The notes under the pieces: model-generated
The model's database searches: none
What the model was told of the DNA's origin: nothing
The model's input: only the letters and a program-made list of their open reading frames with translations
Translations under genes and position numbers: made by a program
Shown: one piece after another, positions 25,984 through 36,121 of the stretch
How positions within the stretch are numbered: the stretch's first letter is position 1
How the letters are laid out: the number at the start of each line of letters is the position of its first letter
DNA from: Sphingobacterium chungjuense
GTDB lineage: Bacteria > Bacteroidota > Bacteroidia > Sphingobacteriales > Sphingobacteriaceae
Length of the DNA stretch: 64,000 bases
Direction: 5' to 3'
Assembly (NCBI RefSeq): GCF_011316935.1
Contig: NZ_WLYS01000001.1
Coordinates: 978,261-1,042,260 of the forward strand

Positions 25984-26454
25984 TTAATATTGTAAGGGAA
26001 CGATGGGTTGCTTTTTACTGGTAGACATGATTACCATAGTCTGAAATGTTTTCACGTATGGGATCTTGGTGATTTTCTCCATGATGACACCCTCATAGGC
26101 CTTGATATCGCGTACATATACTTTCAATATGAAGTCGCAATTGCCCGTTACATGATGGCACTCCGTAACCTCTGGTATTTGTAATACGGCGTCTACAAAT
26201 TTTGGGATAGCATCCTGCGTGTGAAAATCGAGTGAAATTTGAATAAATGATTTGATGCCCAAACCCAACTTTTCTTCATCTACAAAAGCATGATAGCTCT
26301 TAATAAAACCAGAATTTTCCAACTTACGGACACGCTCTAGCGTAGGTGCAGGAGAAAGACCAATACTCGTTGCGAGCTGTAAATTGGTAATGCGCCCATT
26401 CTCTTGCAACAATTTTAATATTTTAAGATCCGTCTTATCAGGCTGGTAAGGCAT
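25984..26454 (-). CDS. Lrp/AsnC-family transcriptional regulator
   Basis: A 156-residue feast/famine regulator. It has an N-terminal helix-turn-helix (Leu-Lys-Ile-Leu-Lys-Leu-Leu-Gln-Glu-Asn-Gly-Arg-Ile-Thr-Asn, then Ile-Gly-Leu-Ser-Pro-Ala-Pro) and a C-terminal RAM ligand-binding domain (Val-Thr-Glu-Cys-His-His-Val-Thr-Gly-Asn-Cys-Asp-Phe). The second ATG (26454) matches the family start better than the one 33 bases upstream. It ends 13 bases before the permuted-papain-like gene, so the two may be co-transcribed. Confidence 0.94.
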   Translation of the reverse strand: MPYQPDKTDLKILKLLQENGRITNLQLATSIGLSPAPTLERVRKLENSGFIKSYHAFVDEEKLGLGIKSFIQISLDFHTQDAIPKFVDAVLQIPEVTECHHVTGNCDFILKVYVRDIKAYEGVIMEKITKIPYVKTFQTMVIMSTSKKQPIVPLQY

Positions 26455-26774
26455 TGCAATAAAATTTTGTGAAATGTAAATATACAATATTTTATTTGCC
26501 GCCGCACTTTCACACTAAGTAAACGTAGTGCAATATTTTGATTTGTCGCTTATCCGCTCCTGTGACTAGTGATTATACCTCATTCGTCAACCTAATTGAT
26601 CTATAAGGCTTTATCTTGTCGTTTTATGGAAATTTCGCAACATAATGAATCAGTTACTTTTTGATAATATCTCCACAATTGCGTCGCGCGGATAGTGTGT
26701 TATTCCTATTAAAATGCTAAATTTGCAAATTGAAAATAGGGCAACTTGGCGTTGCTTCAAAAGGTGAAAGAGAT
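26455..26774. other. Divergent intergenic region between lrp-like gene and sufB
   Basis: 320 bases without a gene. On the plus strand TAAATTTG (26718-26725) matches the -7 consensus and stands about 50 bases before sufB, though no good -33 TTTG is 19 bases upstream. Short inverted sequence around GTAAACGTAGTGC was not convincing as an operator. No tRNA or riboswitch fold was seen. Confidence 0.4.
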
Positions 26775-28226
26775 ATGAGTACCAAAGACGACGAATTACT
26801 GAAAGAGCTTGAGCACGAGGAGTATAAATATGGGTTTACGACCGATATTGATATGGAGATCGCGCCAAAAGGTCTTAACGAAGATACTGTACGCTTAATT
26901 TCTGCGAAGAAAAATGAGCCAGAATGGCTATTGGAATGGCGTTTGAAAGCATTTCGCCATTTTCAAACATTGGAAATGCCGACCTGGCAAAATTTTGATA
27001 ATCCCGATGTGGACCTTCAAGATCTTTCATACTATGCGGCACCGAAGCCTAAGAAGCAGTTGAATAGTCTGGATGAAGTAGATCCAGAATTATTATCCAC
27101 TTTCGCTAAATTGGGTATCCCGTTGGATGAGCAGAAAGTATTGGCAGGTGTCGTGGCAGTAGATGCGGTTTTTGACTCCGTGTCCGTAAAAACGACTTTT
27201 CGTGAGAAACTGAAAGAAAAAGGCGTCATCTTTTGTTCATTCGGCGAAGCCGTGCAAGAATATCCAGAATTAGTTAAGCAATATTTGGGTACGGTAGTGC
27301 CACAAACCGATAATATTTATGCGGCTTTGAACTCGGCGGTGTTTTCAGACGGTTCTTTCGTATACATTCCCAAAGGTGTACGTTGCCCAATGGAGCTTTC
27401 TACCTACTTCCGTATCAATGCGCAGAATACAGGTCAGTTTGAGCGTACGTTGATCGTAGCCGATGAAGGATCTTATGTATCATATTTAGAAGGTTGTACT
27501 GCGCCAATGCGTGATGAAAATCAATTGCACGCGGCTGTCGTAGAATTGATCGCCATGAAAGATGCGGAGATCAAATATTCGACCGTACAAAACTGGTATC
27601 CTGGTGATAAAGATGGTAAAGGTGGTATCTTGAACTTCGTGACCAAGCGTGGTATTTGTAAAGGTGATAACTCCAAAATCTCTTGGACGCAAGTAGAAAC
27701 GGGATCAGCGATCACGTGGAAATATCCAGGTGTGATTTTGAAGGGTGACAATAGCGTCGGCGAATTCTACTCTGTGGCGATGACACGTAACCGTCAGGTG
27801 GCAGATACAGGAACCAAAATGATTCACTTGGGTAAAAATACCAAGTCGAAAATCATCTCTAAAGGTATCTCTGCTGGCTTGAGCCATAATAGTTATAGAG
27901 GTTTGGTGAAGATCGGGCCGAATGCGGATCAAGCACGTAACTTCACTCAATGTGATTCTTTGCTTATCGGAGATCGCTGTGGAGCGCATACGTTCCCATA
28001 CATCGAGAGTAAAAATAAATCGGCCAAGTTGGAGCACGAAGCGACTACTTCCAAAATTGGAGAAGATCAAGTGTTTTACTTGAATCAGCGCGGCATTGAT
28101 CCAGAGAAAGCAGTAGGGCTAATCGTGAACGGATATGCCAAGGAAGTATTAAACCAACTTCCGATGGAGTTTGCGGTAGAAGCGCAGAAATTGCTGGCGA
28201 TATCGCTAGAAGGATCAGTAGGATAA
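26775..28226 (+). CDS. sufB: Fe-S cluster scaffold protein SufB
   Basis: A 483-residue SufB, the main scaffold of the SufBCD complex that assembles Fe-S clusters. Recognisable segments are [19 protein letters not shown], the beta-helix region, and the C-terminal Asn-Gly-Tyr-Ala-Lys-Glu-Val. The conserved cysteine in the segment Cys-Asp-Ser-Leu-Leu-Ile-Gly near residue 395 is present. The ATG at 26775 after AGGTGAAAGAG fits the family; an upstream TTG frame adds 15 unrelated residues. It is followed by sufC and sufD, but sufS and sufE are not adjacent. Confidence 0.97.
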   Translation: MSTKDDELLKELEHEEYKYGFTTDIDMEIAPKGLNEDTVRLISAKKNEPEWLLEWRLKAFRHFQTLEMPTWQNFDNPDVDLQDLSYYAAPKPKKQLNSLDEVDPELLSTFAKLGIPLDEQKVLAGVVAVDAVFDSVSVKTTFREKLKEKGVIFCSFGEAVQEYPELVKQYLGTVVPQTDNIYAALNSAVFSDGSFVYIPKGVRCPMELSTYFRINAQNTGQFERTLIVADEGSYVSYLEGCTAPMRDENQLHAAVVELIAMKDAEIKYSTVQNWYPGDKDGKGGILNFVTKRGICKGDNSKISWTQVETGSAITWKYPGVILKGDNSVGEFYSVAMTRNRQVADTGTKMIHLGKNTKSKIISKGISAGLSHNSYRGLVKIGPNADQARNFTQCDSLLIGDRCGAHTFPYIESKNKSAKLEHEATTSKIGEDQVFYLNQRGIDPEKAVGLIVNGYAKEVLNQLPMEFAVEAQKLLAISLEGSVG

Positions 28227-28297
28227 GCACAAAAAGTAATACACTATTCCAGCGATAGCGCTACGCGCGTATGCTGGAAGAACAAATAATAAATAGC

Positions 28298-29056
28298 ATG
28301 TTAAAGATTGAGAATTTGCACGCCTCAGTAGAGGATAAAAACATATTAAAGGGATTAAATCTAGAAGTGAAAGCGGGTGAAGTACACGCGATCATGGGGC
28401 CAAACGGCGCGGGTAAAAGTACGTTAGGAAATGTATTGGCTGGTCGTGAATCATACGACGTAACGGACGGTACAGCTTTGCTAGATGGCGTCGATTTATT
28501 GGATCTTTCGCCAGAAGATCGTGCTCGCGAAGGTTTGTTCTTAGCGTTTCAGTACCCAGTGGAGATTCCAGGTGTTTCCAACATCAACTTCTTGAAAACA
28601 GCTTTAAACGATATTCGTGAATACAAAGGCTTGCCGCCTTTGGAAGCGAAAGAATTTTTACAGTTGGTAAAGGATAAACAAAAATTAGTAGAGTTCTCCG
28701 CAAAATTGACCAATAGATCATTGAACGAAGGCTTCTCTGGTGGTGAGAAGAAACGCAATGAGATCTTCCAGTTGGCGATGCTAAATCCTAAATTGTCTAT
28801 TTTGGACGAAACGGATTCAGGCTTGGATATCGATGCATTGCGTATTGTAGCGAATGGCGTGAACCAATTGCGTTCGGAAAACAATGCATTCGTCGTGATT
28901 ACACACTACCAACGTTTGTTGGATTACATCGTGCCAGATTTCGTACACGTATTGTACAATGGTCGCATTGTAAAAACAGGGCCGAAAGAATTGGCGTTGG
29001 AATTGGAAGAAAAAGGATACGATTGGTTAAAAGAATTAGATACGCAGACCGCCTAA
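28298..29056 (+). CDS. sufC: Fe-S assembly ATPase SufC
   Basis: A 252-residue ABC-type ATPase. Walker A is Gly-Pro-Asn-Gly-Ala-Gly-Lys-Ser-Thr near residue 35, the ABC signature is Phe-Ser-Gly-Gly-Glu-Lys-Lys, and Walker B is Leu-Ser-Ile-Leu-Asp-Glu-Thr-Asp-Ser-Gly, the SufC variant. It drives conformational change in SufBD during cluster assembly. I took the ATG at 28298 (Met-Leu-Lys-Ile-Glu-Asn-Leu-His-Ala), which matches other SufC starts; the longer frame begins at 28271. Confidence 0.97.
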   Translation: MLKIENLHASVEDKNILKGLNLEVKAGEVHAIMGPNGAGKSTLGNVLAGRESYDVTDGTALLDGVDLLDLSPEDRAREGLFLAFQYPVEIPGVSNINFLKTALNDIREYKGLPPLEAKEFLQLVKDKQKLVEFSAKLTNRSLNEGFSGGEKKRNEIFQLAMLNPKLSILDETDSGLDIDALRIVANGVNQLRSENNAFVVITHYQRLLDYIVPDFVHVLYNGRIVKTGPKELALELEEKGYDWLKELDTQTA

Positions 29057-29078
29057 TAAGGAAAAGAGAGGGAAGGTT

Positions 29079-30416
29079 ATGAGTGTATTGACAACAAAAA
29101 ATATGAGTACAATAACAGCAGAATCTCTGTTTCAACAATTGACAACGACTTACCATGATCTGGAGAAGATCGATGAACCGGCGGCATTAGCGGCTATTCG
29201 TCAGGAAGCGTTTGCAAAGTTTGAGCAGGCAGGGTTTCCTACGGTCAAAAATGAAGATTGGAAGTATACCAATATTCACAGTCTGGTACAAGCACCTTAT
29301 GTGCTAAACAGCGATGTGGATGTGGCCAATCTTGATTTGAGCCAAGCAGATATTCCAGCATTAGATGCACACCGTTTGGTATTGGTCAATGGCCAGTATA
29401 CAGTCGCTTTTTCGAGTTTAGAAGACGAAGAAGGCTTGGTGGTAAAACCAATTGAAGATGCGGCGAGCGATCCGCAGTTTACCCGTCATTTTGCGCAACA
29501 TGCTGACAAAACGGACAATGCTTTAGTATATCTGAACACCGCCTTGTACACCGCAGGTGTGTTCATCGAAGTGAAGCGTAATGCTGTGGTGAACAAACCA
29601 ATTCATTTGGTGCATGTAGCAACAGGTACAGAAGCATTTTTTGCGCAAACGAGAAATCTAATTGTAGCAGGTGCAAACGCAGAAGTAGAAATCATCGAGT
29701 CGTTCATTACGTTGGCAGGTACTGCAAAAAACCTACACAACAAGGTGACGGAGATCGTATTGGAAGAGAATGCGAAAATGCAGCATTATTACTTGCAGAT
29801 CGCTGATACATCGAGCAACTACATCAACCATACAGAAGTATACCAGAATAAGCACAGCTTGTACAATAACTACAACTGTAATTTCCCAGGAGCTACTTTC
29901 GTACGTAATAATATCAATGTACGCTTGGATGATGAGCAAGTTGAATCTCATTTGTATGGTATCAATCTATTGGCCGACAAGCAATTGGTAGACAATCATA
30001 CCATTGTAGATCACATGAAGCCACACTGTGAGTCGTATGAATGGTATAAAAACATACCTCAAGACAACTCTACAGCAGTGTTTAATGGAAAGATTTTCGT
30101 GCGGGAAGATGCGCAGAAAACGAATGCTTTCCAGCAGAATAACAATATGTTGGTCGGCGATAAATCTACGGTGTACACCAAACCGCAGTTAGAAATCTTC
30201 GCTGATGATGTAAAGTGTTCACACGGTTGTACAATGGGTCAGTTTGACGATCAAGCTTTGTTCTATCTGCGTGCCAGAGGAATCGGTGAAGAATCAGCAC
30301 GTACCTTATTGGTACATGCATTCGCATTCGATGTGACTTCGCGTTTCTCTAACGAATCCGTTCGTGAATATGTGGAAGCTTTAGTGGCCAAAGGTTTGGA
30401 GCCACGCCAAAACTAG
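29079..30416 (+). CDS. sufD: Fe-S assembly protein SufD
   Basis: A 445-residue SufD, paralogous to SufB and its partner in the SufBC2D complex. The C-terminal beta-helix shows Cys-Ser-His-Gly-Cys-Thr-Met-Gly-Gln-Phe-Asp, with the conserved His used in cluster formation, and Tyr-Leu-Arg-Ala-Arg-Gly. The N-terminal segment has Phe-Pro-Thr-Val-Lys-Asn-Glu-Asp-Trp-Lys-Tyr-Thr. The first ATG is preferred because a purine-rich ribosome-binding stretch (GAGAGGGAAGG) precedes it. It closes the suf operon, ending just before a strong terminator. Confidence 0.96.
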   Translation: MSVLTTKNMSTITAESLFQQLTTTYHDLEKIDEPAALAAIRQEAFAKFEQAGFPTVKNEDWKYTNIHSLVQAPYVLNSDVDVANLDLSQADIPALDAHRLVLVNGQYTVAFSSLEDEEGLVVKPIEDAASDPQFTRHFAQHADKTDNALVYLNTALYTAGVFIEVKRNAVVNKPIHLVHVATGTEAFFAQTRNLIVAGANAEVEIIESFITLAGTAKNLHNKVTEIVLEENAKMQHYYLQIADTSSNYINHTEVYQNKHSLYNNYNCNFPGATFVRNNINVRLDDEQVESHLYGINLLADKQLVDNHTIVDHMKPHCESYEWYKNIPQDNSTAVFNGKIFVREDAQKTNAFQQNNNMLVGDKSTVYTKPQLEIFADDVKCSHGCTMGQFDDQALFYLRARGIGEESARTLLVHAFAFDVTSRFSNESVREYVEALVAKGLEPRQN

Positions 30417-30442
30417 TATAATATAATAATTAATATAAAGCC

Positions 30443-30476
30443 AAAAGCGTCTGATGTTTCATCAGGCGCTTTTTTT
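30443..30476. terminator. Bidirectional terminator after sufBCD
   Basis: A stem of about 14 pairs (AAAAGCGTCTGATG with CATCAGGCGCTTTT, one G-U pair) with a TTT loop, followed by six further T residues. It lies between convergent sufD and the minus-strand MBL-fold gene, whose stop codon abuts it. Confidence 0.85.
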
Positions 30477-31299
30477 ATACCACTTCGCGCATGATCGGGG
30501 CTGACATCTCTGCCACGATGGCTGGTGCTGTCGATGGCAAATCTGCCAGATCGAAGATAGCCGAAGATTCATATCTAGTTGCGATAGATAAGCTAATATC
30601 TGCACAATGCGGAGCAAATGTCTCCAATACTTTTTCGACCGTATTATTCTGCCCAGAAAGGTGACCCAAAATCAAATGTTTGAGTCGATCAGTACGTTTT
30701 TCCAAAAATAAAGCCAGCGCCATGGTGTTGGAAATGTGTCCCATGCCACCGCGAATCCTATTTTTCAGATAGTAGCTATAACGCCCTTTTTGCAACATTT
30801 CCTCATCGTAATTGCTTTCTAGTAGCAATACATCCACATGTTGCACCACGTGCTTCACGTTATCACAGGCATGGCCAAGGTCGGTCAATATTCCGATATT
30901 ACTTTTGCCATCAGACACGACAAAACTGCACGGCTCTTTTGCGTCGTGATATTTGGGAATACCAATGATCTCTAAGCCACCGATACGCACGCGTTCATTG
31001 GTTTTGATAATACGCAACAGATGCGCTGGTAAGCGTAATTTGCTGCCGTCTAAAGTGCCTTGTGTAATATAAATCGGTAAATCGTATTTTTTGGCAAATA
31101 CCGACAATCCGCAAATATGATCGGTATGCTCATGTGTGATGAAAATAGCTTTAACCTGCGTCGGCAAAATGCCCAATTGGCCCATGCGTAGGTGCATGTG
31201 TTTGTTATTAATTCCGATATCGATAAGTACCGCGGTATCATCTTTAGCGACATAATAACAGTTACCATTACTTCCAGAAGCGATCGAGCAATATTTCAT
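30475..31299 (-). CDS. MBL-fold metallo-hydrolase (YycJ/WalJ-like)
   Basis: A 274-residue metallo-beta-lactamase-fold hydrolase. The dinuclear metal motif Thr-His-Glu-His-Thr-Asp-His is near residue 57. Asp in Leu-Thr-Asp-Leu-Gly-His and His in Leu-Gly-His-Leu-Ser complete the site. The opening Cys-Ser-Ile-Ala-Ser-Gly-Ser-Asn-Gly-Asn-Cys-Tyr-Tyr-Val is characteristic of YycJ/WalJ, described as a DNA 5'-3' exonuclease in firmicutes. The ATG at 31299 fits the family start; an in-frame upstream start would add 11 hydrophobic residues. Confidence 0.9.
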   Translation of the reverse strand: MKYCSIASGSNGNCYYVAKDDTAVLIDIGINNKHMHLRMGQLGILPTQVKAIFITHEHTDHICGLSVFAKKYDLPIYITQGTLDGSKLRLPAHLLRIIKTNERVRIGGLEIIGIPKYHDAKEPCSFVVSDGKSNIGILTDLGHACDNVKHVVQHVDVLLLESNYDEEMLQKGRYSYYLKNRIRGGMGHISNTMALALFLEKRTDRLKHLILGHLSGQNNTVEKVLETFAPHCADISLSIATRYESSAIFDLADLPSTAPAIVAEMSAPIMREVV

Positions 31300-31359
31300 T
31301 GACAGCAAAAATAGAGAAAAATAAAAGGCCAATCAATGTGGTAAACACCGTATGGACGA

Positions 31360-32091
31360 TTAATTGTTCCTCGTTTTGCCAAGCGCATACGCGATACCGC
31401 CAGCGATATGCTGCAGAAAGTCAGCGTCATCGTAGGCTTCTTTAGTATGCCCCAAAGCTGTATAGAAAGCGCGACCACCGTCGTAGGTATGATGCCAAGA
31501 GACGGGATGGTAGTCTCCCATCTTGCCGCCTTGGTAACTTTCTTCATCGATCGTCATCAACAGGTTGACGTCAGGATTTAATTCCTTGAAATCATACCAT
31601 TCGTCTTTATGCTTCCAGATTTCTGGCAAATGATGTGTGGCTAGATGGCTGTGATCATGCACGTGAATATCCGCAGTTTGTACCTCTGGATGACTGGCGA
31701 AATAGCCGCCTACCATCTTGCCATACCACGGCCAATCGTATTCCGTATCGCTAGCGGCATGAATACCGACAAAACCATTTCCAGCTTGTATAAATCGTTC
31801 GAAGGAAGCTTGTTGTTCTGGGTCTAAAATGTCACCTGTGGTGCTTAGAAATACAATGGCTTTATATTTCTGGAGCTGATCGTCTGTGAAAACGCCTGCA
31901 TCTTCTGTATGATACACGCCAAATCCATGCTCATGTCCGAGTTCCTGAATAGCTTCTGCACCTTTCTCAATGCTGTCATGTCGAAATCCCTTCGTTTTCG
32001 AAAAAACCAATACCTGTGGAAGATCTTGTGCTATACCGTGTAGCGTAGTACAAGCAAGCAATAGGGCTATTAAGAATACGTTTCTCATCAT
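31360..32091 (-). CDS. Exported ThuA-domain protein
   Basis: A 243-residue ThuA-like protein with a signal peptide (Val-Phe-Leu-Ile-Ala-Leu-Leu-Leu-Ala-Cys, cleavage near Gly-Ile-Ala-Gln). The class I glutamine-amidotransferase-like fold is evident in Lys-Gly-Phe-Arg-His-Asp-Ser-Ile, Gly-Phe-Val-Gly-Ile-His-Ala-Ala-Ser-Asp-Thr and Trp-His-His-Thr-Tyr-Asp-Gly-Gly-Arg. ThuA proteins are linked to sugar metabolism, often together with periplasmic oxidoreductases. No such partner is adjacent here. Confidence 0.92.
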   Translation of the reverse strand: MMRNVFLIALLLACTTLHGIAQDLPQVLVFSKTKGFRHDSIEKGAEAIQELGHEHGFGVYHTEDAGVFTDDQLQKYKAIVFLSTTGDILDPEQQASFERFIQAGNGFVGIHAASDTEYDWPWYGKMVGGYFASHPEVQTADIHVHDHSHLATHHLPEIWKHKDEWYDFKELNPDVNLLMTIDEESYQGGKMGDYHPVSWHHTYDGGRAFYTALGHTKEAYDDADFLQHIAGGIAYALGKTRNN

Positions 32092-32335
32092 GTCAGTAGG
32101 TTATAGGCTAAAGGTATCGATAATTTCTCGGAAAGGTAAAATTCTCTATGTGAAATGCGGTTAGTAAGCTAAGTTTCAGACAATATTAAGTCAATTAAAA
32201 AAAACGGTAAAAAAACAGTGATATGCTGTTACTTATCATTGTGAATAATTAAATTTGCCCGATTAGTGTCAAAATGTCTGTTTAGGAACTTTGGATTTAT
32301 TATTGTGCACTAGCTGAGTACAGATTAAAAAGATT

Positions 32336-35300
32336 ATGTTAAAATTCTTAAGTAAATTATTTGGTAGCAAGTCTGAGCGGGATATCAAAGGAATACAACC
32401 TATAGTAGATAAGATCAAAGAAGAGTACGAAAAGCTTGCCAGCTTGTCAAATGATGATTTGAGAGCCAAAACTGCTAGCTTTAAAAGCCGCATTGCGGAA
32501 TACCTAAAAGAGATCGACGAAGAGATTACGAGCCTGAAAGAACAGGCCGAAGCTACTGAAGATATGGAGTCGAAAACGGCTTACTATGAAAAGGTAGATA
32601 AACTCACAAAAGATAGAGATAAGAAATTAGAAGAAGTGCTTTTGGAGATCTTGCCAGAAGCATTTGCTGTGGTGAAAGATACAGCCAGACGTTTCACAGA
32701 GAATAAAGAAATCTCCGTAACGGCAAGCCAATTTGACCGTGACATGGCGGCTTTGAAGCCGAATGTGACGATCCAAGGCGATCAAGCAATTTGGAAAAAT
32801 AGCTGGTCCGCAGCCGGTACTGAAGTTACTTGGAATATGGTGCACTACGATGTGCAGTTGATCGGTGGTATTGTGTTGCATCAAGGTAAAATCTCCGAAA
32901 TGTCTACTGGTGAAGGAAAGACTTTGGTAGGAACCTTGCCAACTTACCTAAATGCCTTATCTGGTCAAGGTATTCACATCATCACGGTGAATGATTACTT
33001 AGCCCGTCGTGACTCGGAGTGGAATGGGCCATTGTTCGAATTCCATGGTTTAAGTGTAGATTGTATCGATAAGCATCAGCCCAACTCACCACAACGTCGC
33101 AAGGCTTATGCTGCCGACATCGTGTATGGTACCAATAACGAATTTGGTTTTGATTACCTGCGCGACAACATGACGCAAAATCCAGAAGCAATGGTACAGC
33201 GCAAGCTGCACTTTGCGATGATTGATGAGGTGGATTCGGTATTAATTGACGATGCGCGTACACCATTGATCATTTCTGGTCCTATTCCAAAAGGCGATCA
33301 GCACGAATTTTATCAGTTAAAACCACGTATCGAGCGTTTGGTCAATGCTCAAAAAGCCTATGTTAATGGCGCCTTGAATCAAGCGAAGAAAGCGGTTGCG
33401 GCAGGTGATGTAGATCCTGAAGCAGGCGGTTTGGCTTTGTTCCGCGCTTACCGCGGTTTGCCAAAAAATAAAGCCTTAATCAAGTTCTTAAGTGAAAGTA
33501 ATCACCGCCAAGTCCTACAAAAAGTAGAAAACTTCTACATGGCAGAGCAAAATCGTCATATGCCGAAGGCAGATGAAGAATTGTTCTTCGTGATCGATGA
33601 AAAGAACAATCAAGTAGAGCTTACCGAAAAAGGTATTGAGTTAATTACGGCTTCTGGTGAAGATCCTACTTTCTTCATACTTCCGGATGTAGGTACCGAG
33701 ATTGCTGCGATTGAGAATTCTAGCGATCCATTGGAAGAAAAAGCGCGTCAAAAAGAAGAATTATTACGTGATTATTCGATCAAAGCAGAGCGTATTCACT
33801 CGATCAACCAATTGTTGAAAGCGTATACGTTGTTTGAGATTGATGATCAATATATCGTAGACGAAGGCAAAGTGAAAATCGTCGATGAGCAAACGGGTCG
33901 TATCATGGATGGTCGTCGTTACTCGGATGGTTTGCACCAAGCGATCGAGGCAAAAGAAAATGTGAAAGTAGAAGATGCGACGCAGACGTATGCGACGATT
34001 ACGCTACAAAACTATTTCCGTATGTACCACAAATTAGCGGGTATGACGGGTACTGCTTCTACCGAAGCGGGCGAGTTGTGGGAAATCTACAAATTGGATG
34101 TGGTCGAGATCCCAACTAACAAAGGAATACAGCGTGACGACCGACAAGATTACATCTACCGTACTGCAAGAGAGAAATACAATGCCGTAGCACAAGAAAT
34201 TCAGACATTGACCGATGCACAAAGACCGGTATTGGTTGGTACGACTTCGGTAGAGATTTCGGAATTGTTGAGCCGAATGTTGAAAATGCGCGGTATCAAG
34301 CACAATGTCTTGAACGCGAAATTGCACCAAAAAGAAGCGGATATCGTAGCTGAAGCGGGTAAACCAGGTCAGGTGACGATCGCAACCAACATGGCGGGTC
34401 GTGGTACGGATATTAAACTAGCTAGTGAAGTCATCAATGCGGGCGGTTTAGCGATTATCGGTACCGAGCGTCACGAATCACGTCGTGTGGATCGTCAGTT
34501 ACGTGGTCGTGCCGGTCGTCAAGGAGATCCGGGTTCTTCGCAGTTCTTCGTTTCTTTGGAAGATCCATTGATGCGTTTATTCGCTTCTGAGCGTATCTCT
34601 AATTTGATGGTACGTATGGGCGTAGAAGATGGCGAAGTAATGCAACACGGTATGTTGACCAAATCGATCGAGCGTGCACAACGTAAAGTAGAGGAAAACA
34701 ACTTCGGTATTCGTAAACGTCTGTTGGAGTACGATGATGTGATGAACTCACAACGTACCGTAATCTATACGAAGCGTAAAAACGCTTTATTCGGACAACG
34801 TCTGGATGTAGATTTAAACAACACGATCTTCGACGTAGTAGAAGATGTGGTACTTTCTTCCAAAGAAGGAGGTTCATTCGAAGAGTTCCAAATCGAAGTG
34901 ATCCGTCTTTTCGCGGTAGATCCATCCATCACAGAAGAAGAGTTCAAATCGAGCAGTACAGAAACCTTAATTGACAAGTTGTTCGGTCAGGTTATCGCAC
35001 ATTACCAAGAGAAAGCAGCCCATGTAGCGGCGCAAACTTTGCCCGTAATGACCAATGTGATGGCAGAGCGTGGCGATATGATCGAGAACGTGGTAGTGCC
35101 ATTCTCTGATGGTACACGTGGCATACAGGTGTCTACCAACTTGAAAAAAGCAGTGGAATCTAAAGGCAAGGAAGTATTTAGATCTTTTGAAAAAGGTATA
35201 GTTCTTGCTCTGATAGATGAAGCTTGGAAAGAACATTTGCGTGAAATGGATGACTTGAAGCAGTCGGTACAAAATGCGGTTTACGAGCAGAAAGATCCGA

Positions 35301-35638
35301 TTGTAATCTATAAAATGGAAGCATACAACCTGTTTAAAGAGATGTTGGCTTCCATGAACAAAGAAATTGTCAGCTTCTTGTTCAAAGGCGAAATCCCTGG
35401 ACAACAGGGTCAGCAAGCAGAACAAGTCAAAGAAGCACGTCCTGTACCAGCACAACCGGCACAGGTGACCGCTTCGAAACAAGAGCTTTCTTCACCTACA
35501 GGTGTAAGCGAAGAAGATCTAGACACGCGTACAGCACAAGTTACTGCGCCTATTCGCAAAGAGCAAACGGTAGGTCGCAATGACGAATGTCCTTGTGGTT
35601 CTGGCAAGAAATATAAAAACTGCCACGGCAGCAAATAA
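32336..35638 (+). CDS. secA: Preprotein translocase ATPase SecA
   Basis: An 1100-residue SecA motor for the Sec export channel. It has Walker A Ser-Thr-Gly-Glu-Gly-Lys-Thr, Walker B-like Ile-Asp-Glu-Val-Asp-Ser, the second helicase domain with [10 protein letters not shown], and a C-terminal zinc-binding [13 protein letters not shown]. At 1100 residues it is some 200 longer than E. coli SecA, typical of Bacteroidota, with extra residues between Walker A/B and the cross-linking domain. A TAAATTTG at 32250-32257 is a likely -7 element, giving a leader of about 75 bases. Confidence 0.98.
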   Translation: MLKFLSKLFGSKSERDIKGIQPIVDKIKEEYEKLASLSNDDLRAKTASFKSRIAEYLKEIDEEITSLKEQAEATEDMESKTAYYEKVDKLTKDRDKKLEEVLLEILPEAFAVVKDTARRFTENKEISVTASQFDRDMAALKPNVTIQGDQAIWKNSWSAAGTEVTWNMVHYDVQLIGGIVLHQGKISEMSTGEGKTLVGTLPTYLNALSGQGIHIITVNDYLARRDSEWNGPLFEFHGLSVDCIDKHQPNSPQRRKAYAADIVYGTNNEFGFDYLRDNMTQNPEAMVQRKLHFAMIDEVDSVLIDDARTPLIISGPIPKGDQHEFYQLKPRIERLVNAQKAYVNGALNQAKKAVAAGDVDPEAGGLALFRAYRGLPKNKALIKFLSESNHRQVLQKVENFYMAEQNRHMPKADEELFFVIDEKNNQVELTEKGIELITASGEDPTFFILPDVGTEIAAIENSSDPLEEKARQKEELLRDYSIKAERIHSINQLLKAYTLFEIDDQYIVDEGKVKIVDEQTGRIMDGRRYSDGLHQAIEAKENVKVEDATQTYATITLQNYFRMYHKLAGMTGTASTEAGELWEIYKLDVVEIPTNKGIQRDDRQDYIYRTAREKYNAVAQEIQTLTDAQRPVLVGTTSVEISELLSRMLKMRGIKHNVLNAKLHQKEADIVAEAGKPGQVTIATNMAGRGTDIKLASEVINAGGLAIIGTERHESRRVDRQLRGRAGRQGDPGSSQFFVSLEDPLMRLFASERISNLMVRMGVEDGEVMQHGMLTKSIERAQRKVEENNFGIRKRLLEYDDVMNSQRTVIYTKRKNALFGQRLDVDLNNTIFDVVEDVVLSSKEGGSFEEFQIEVIRLFAVDPSITEEEFKSSSTETLIDKLFGQVIAHYQEKAAHVAAQTLPVMTNVMAERGDMIENVVVPFSDGTRGIQVSTNLKKAVESKGKEVFRSFEKGIVLALIDEAWKEHLREMDDLKQSVQNAVYEQKDPIVIYKMEAYNLFKEMLASMNKEIVSFLFKGEIPGQQGQQAEQVKEARPVPAQPAQVTASKQELSSPTGVSEEDLDTRTAQVTAPIRKEQTVGRNDECPCGSGKKYKNCHGSK

Positions 35639-35650
35639 CAAACAATAACG

Positions 35651-36106
35651 ATGGTTAGAAAAGGATTGATTTTATGCGCACTGCTTGGTGGATTATCTGC
35701 CGGAGTACAGGCTCAGGAGCAACACGTCGATGTAGTGGTAGATCCTTTGATCGCTGCATTGCAGGCGTTCAGAGCAGAGCATGAAATCAATCCTGCTGCC
35801 CGTCCTACCGTCAGCTTGGCCGACAAAAAGGTTGTCGACAAGCGCAATATGCGACGTGTGCGCACTAAAGGTTTTCGGGTACAGATCTTTTCTGGTGCTA
35901 ATCGTAGCGATGCGGTATCCGTACAGAATGGTTTCTTGCGCCAATACAGCGATATGGCCGCGTACATTAATTACGAAGAACCTAATTTCCGCGTGAAAGT
36001 AGGAGATTTTCGAACGCGAAGCGAGGCCAATACGTTTATGCGTAAGATCCGAGGGCAATACAGCAATGTATTTGTCTTTGTCGAAGACATTTGGGTCTGG
36101 CAATAA
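35651..36106 (+). CDS. Exported SPOR-domain protein
   Basis: A 151-residue protein with a signal peptide (Gly-Leu-Ile-Leu-Cys-Ala-Leu-Leu-Gly-Gly, cleavage after Val-Gln-Ala) and a C-terminal SPOR-like domain (Gly-Phe-Arg-Val-Gln-Ile-Phe-Ser-Gly, then Phe-Arg-Val-Lys-Val-Gly-Asp-Phe-Arg-Thr-Arg-Ser-Glu-Ala). SPOR domains bind denuded peptidoglycan at division sites. The gene starts 12 bases after secA and ends 15 bases before an M20 amidohydrolase, so it probably belongs to the secA transcript. Confidence 0.9.
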   Translation: MVRKGLILCALLGGLSAGVQAQEQHVDVVVDPLIAALQAFRAEHEINPAARPTVSLADKKVVDKRNMRRVRTKGFRVQIFSGANRSDAVSVQNGFLRQYSDMAAYINYEEPNFRVKVGDFRTRSEANTFMRKIRGQYSNVFVFVEDIWVWQ

Positions 36107-36121
36107 ATCACCTTTAACTCC

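Noticed and set aside
26755..26790. Upstream TTG at 26730 as the SufB start
   Set aside because: It adds 15 residues not found in SufB and lies close to the likely -7 box; the ATG at 26775 has a purine-rich ribosome-binding site.
34967..35482. 171-codon open frame antisense to the 3' half of secA
   Set aside because: It lies wholly within secA on the other strand; the composition (many Phe, Cys, His) is that of a shadow frame and no family is recognisable.
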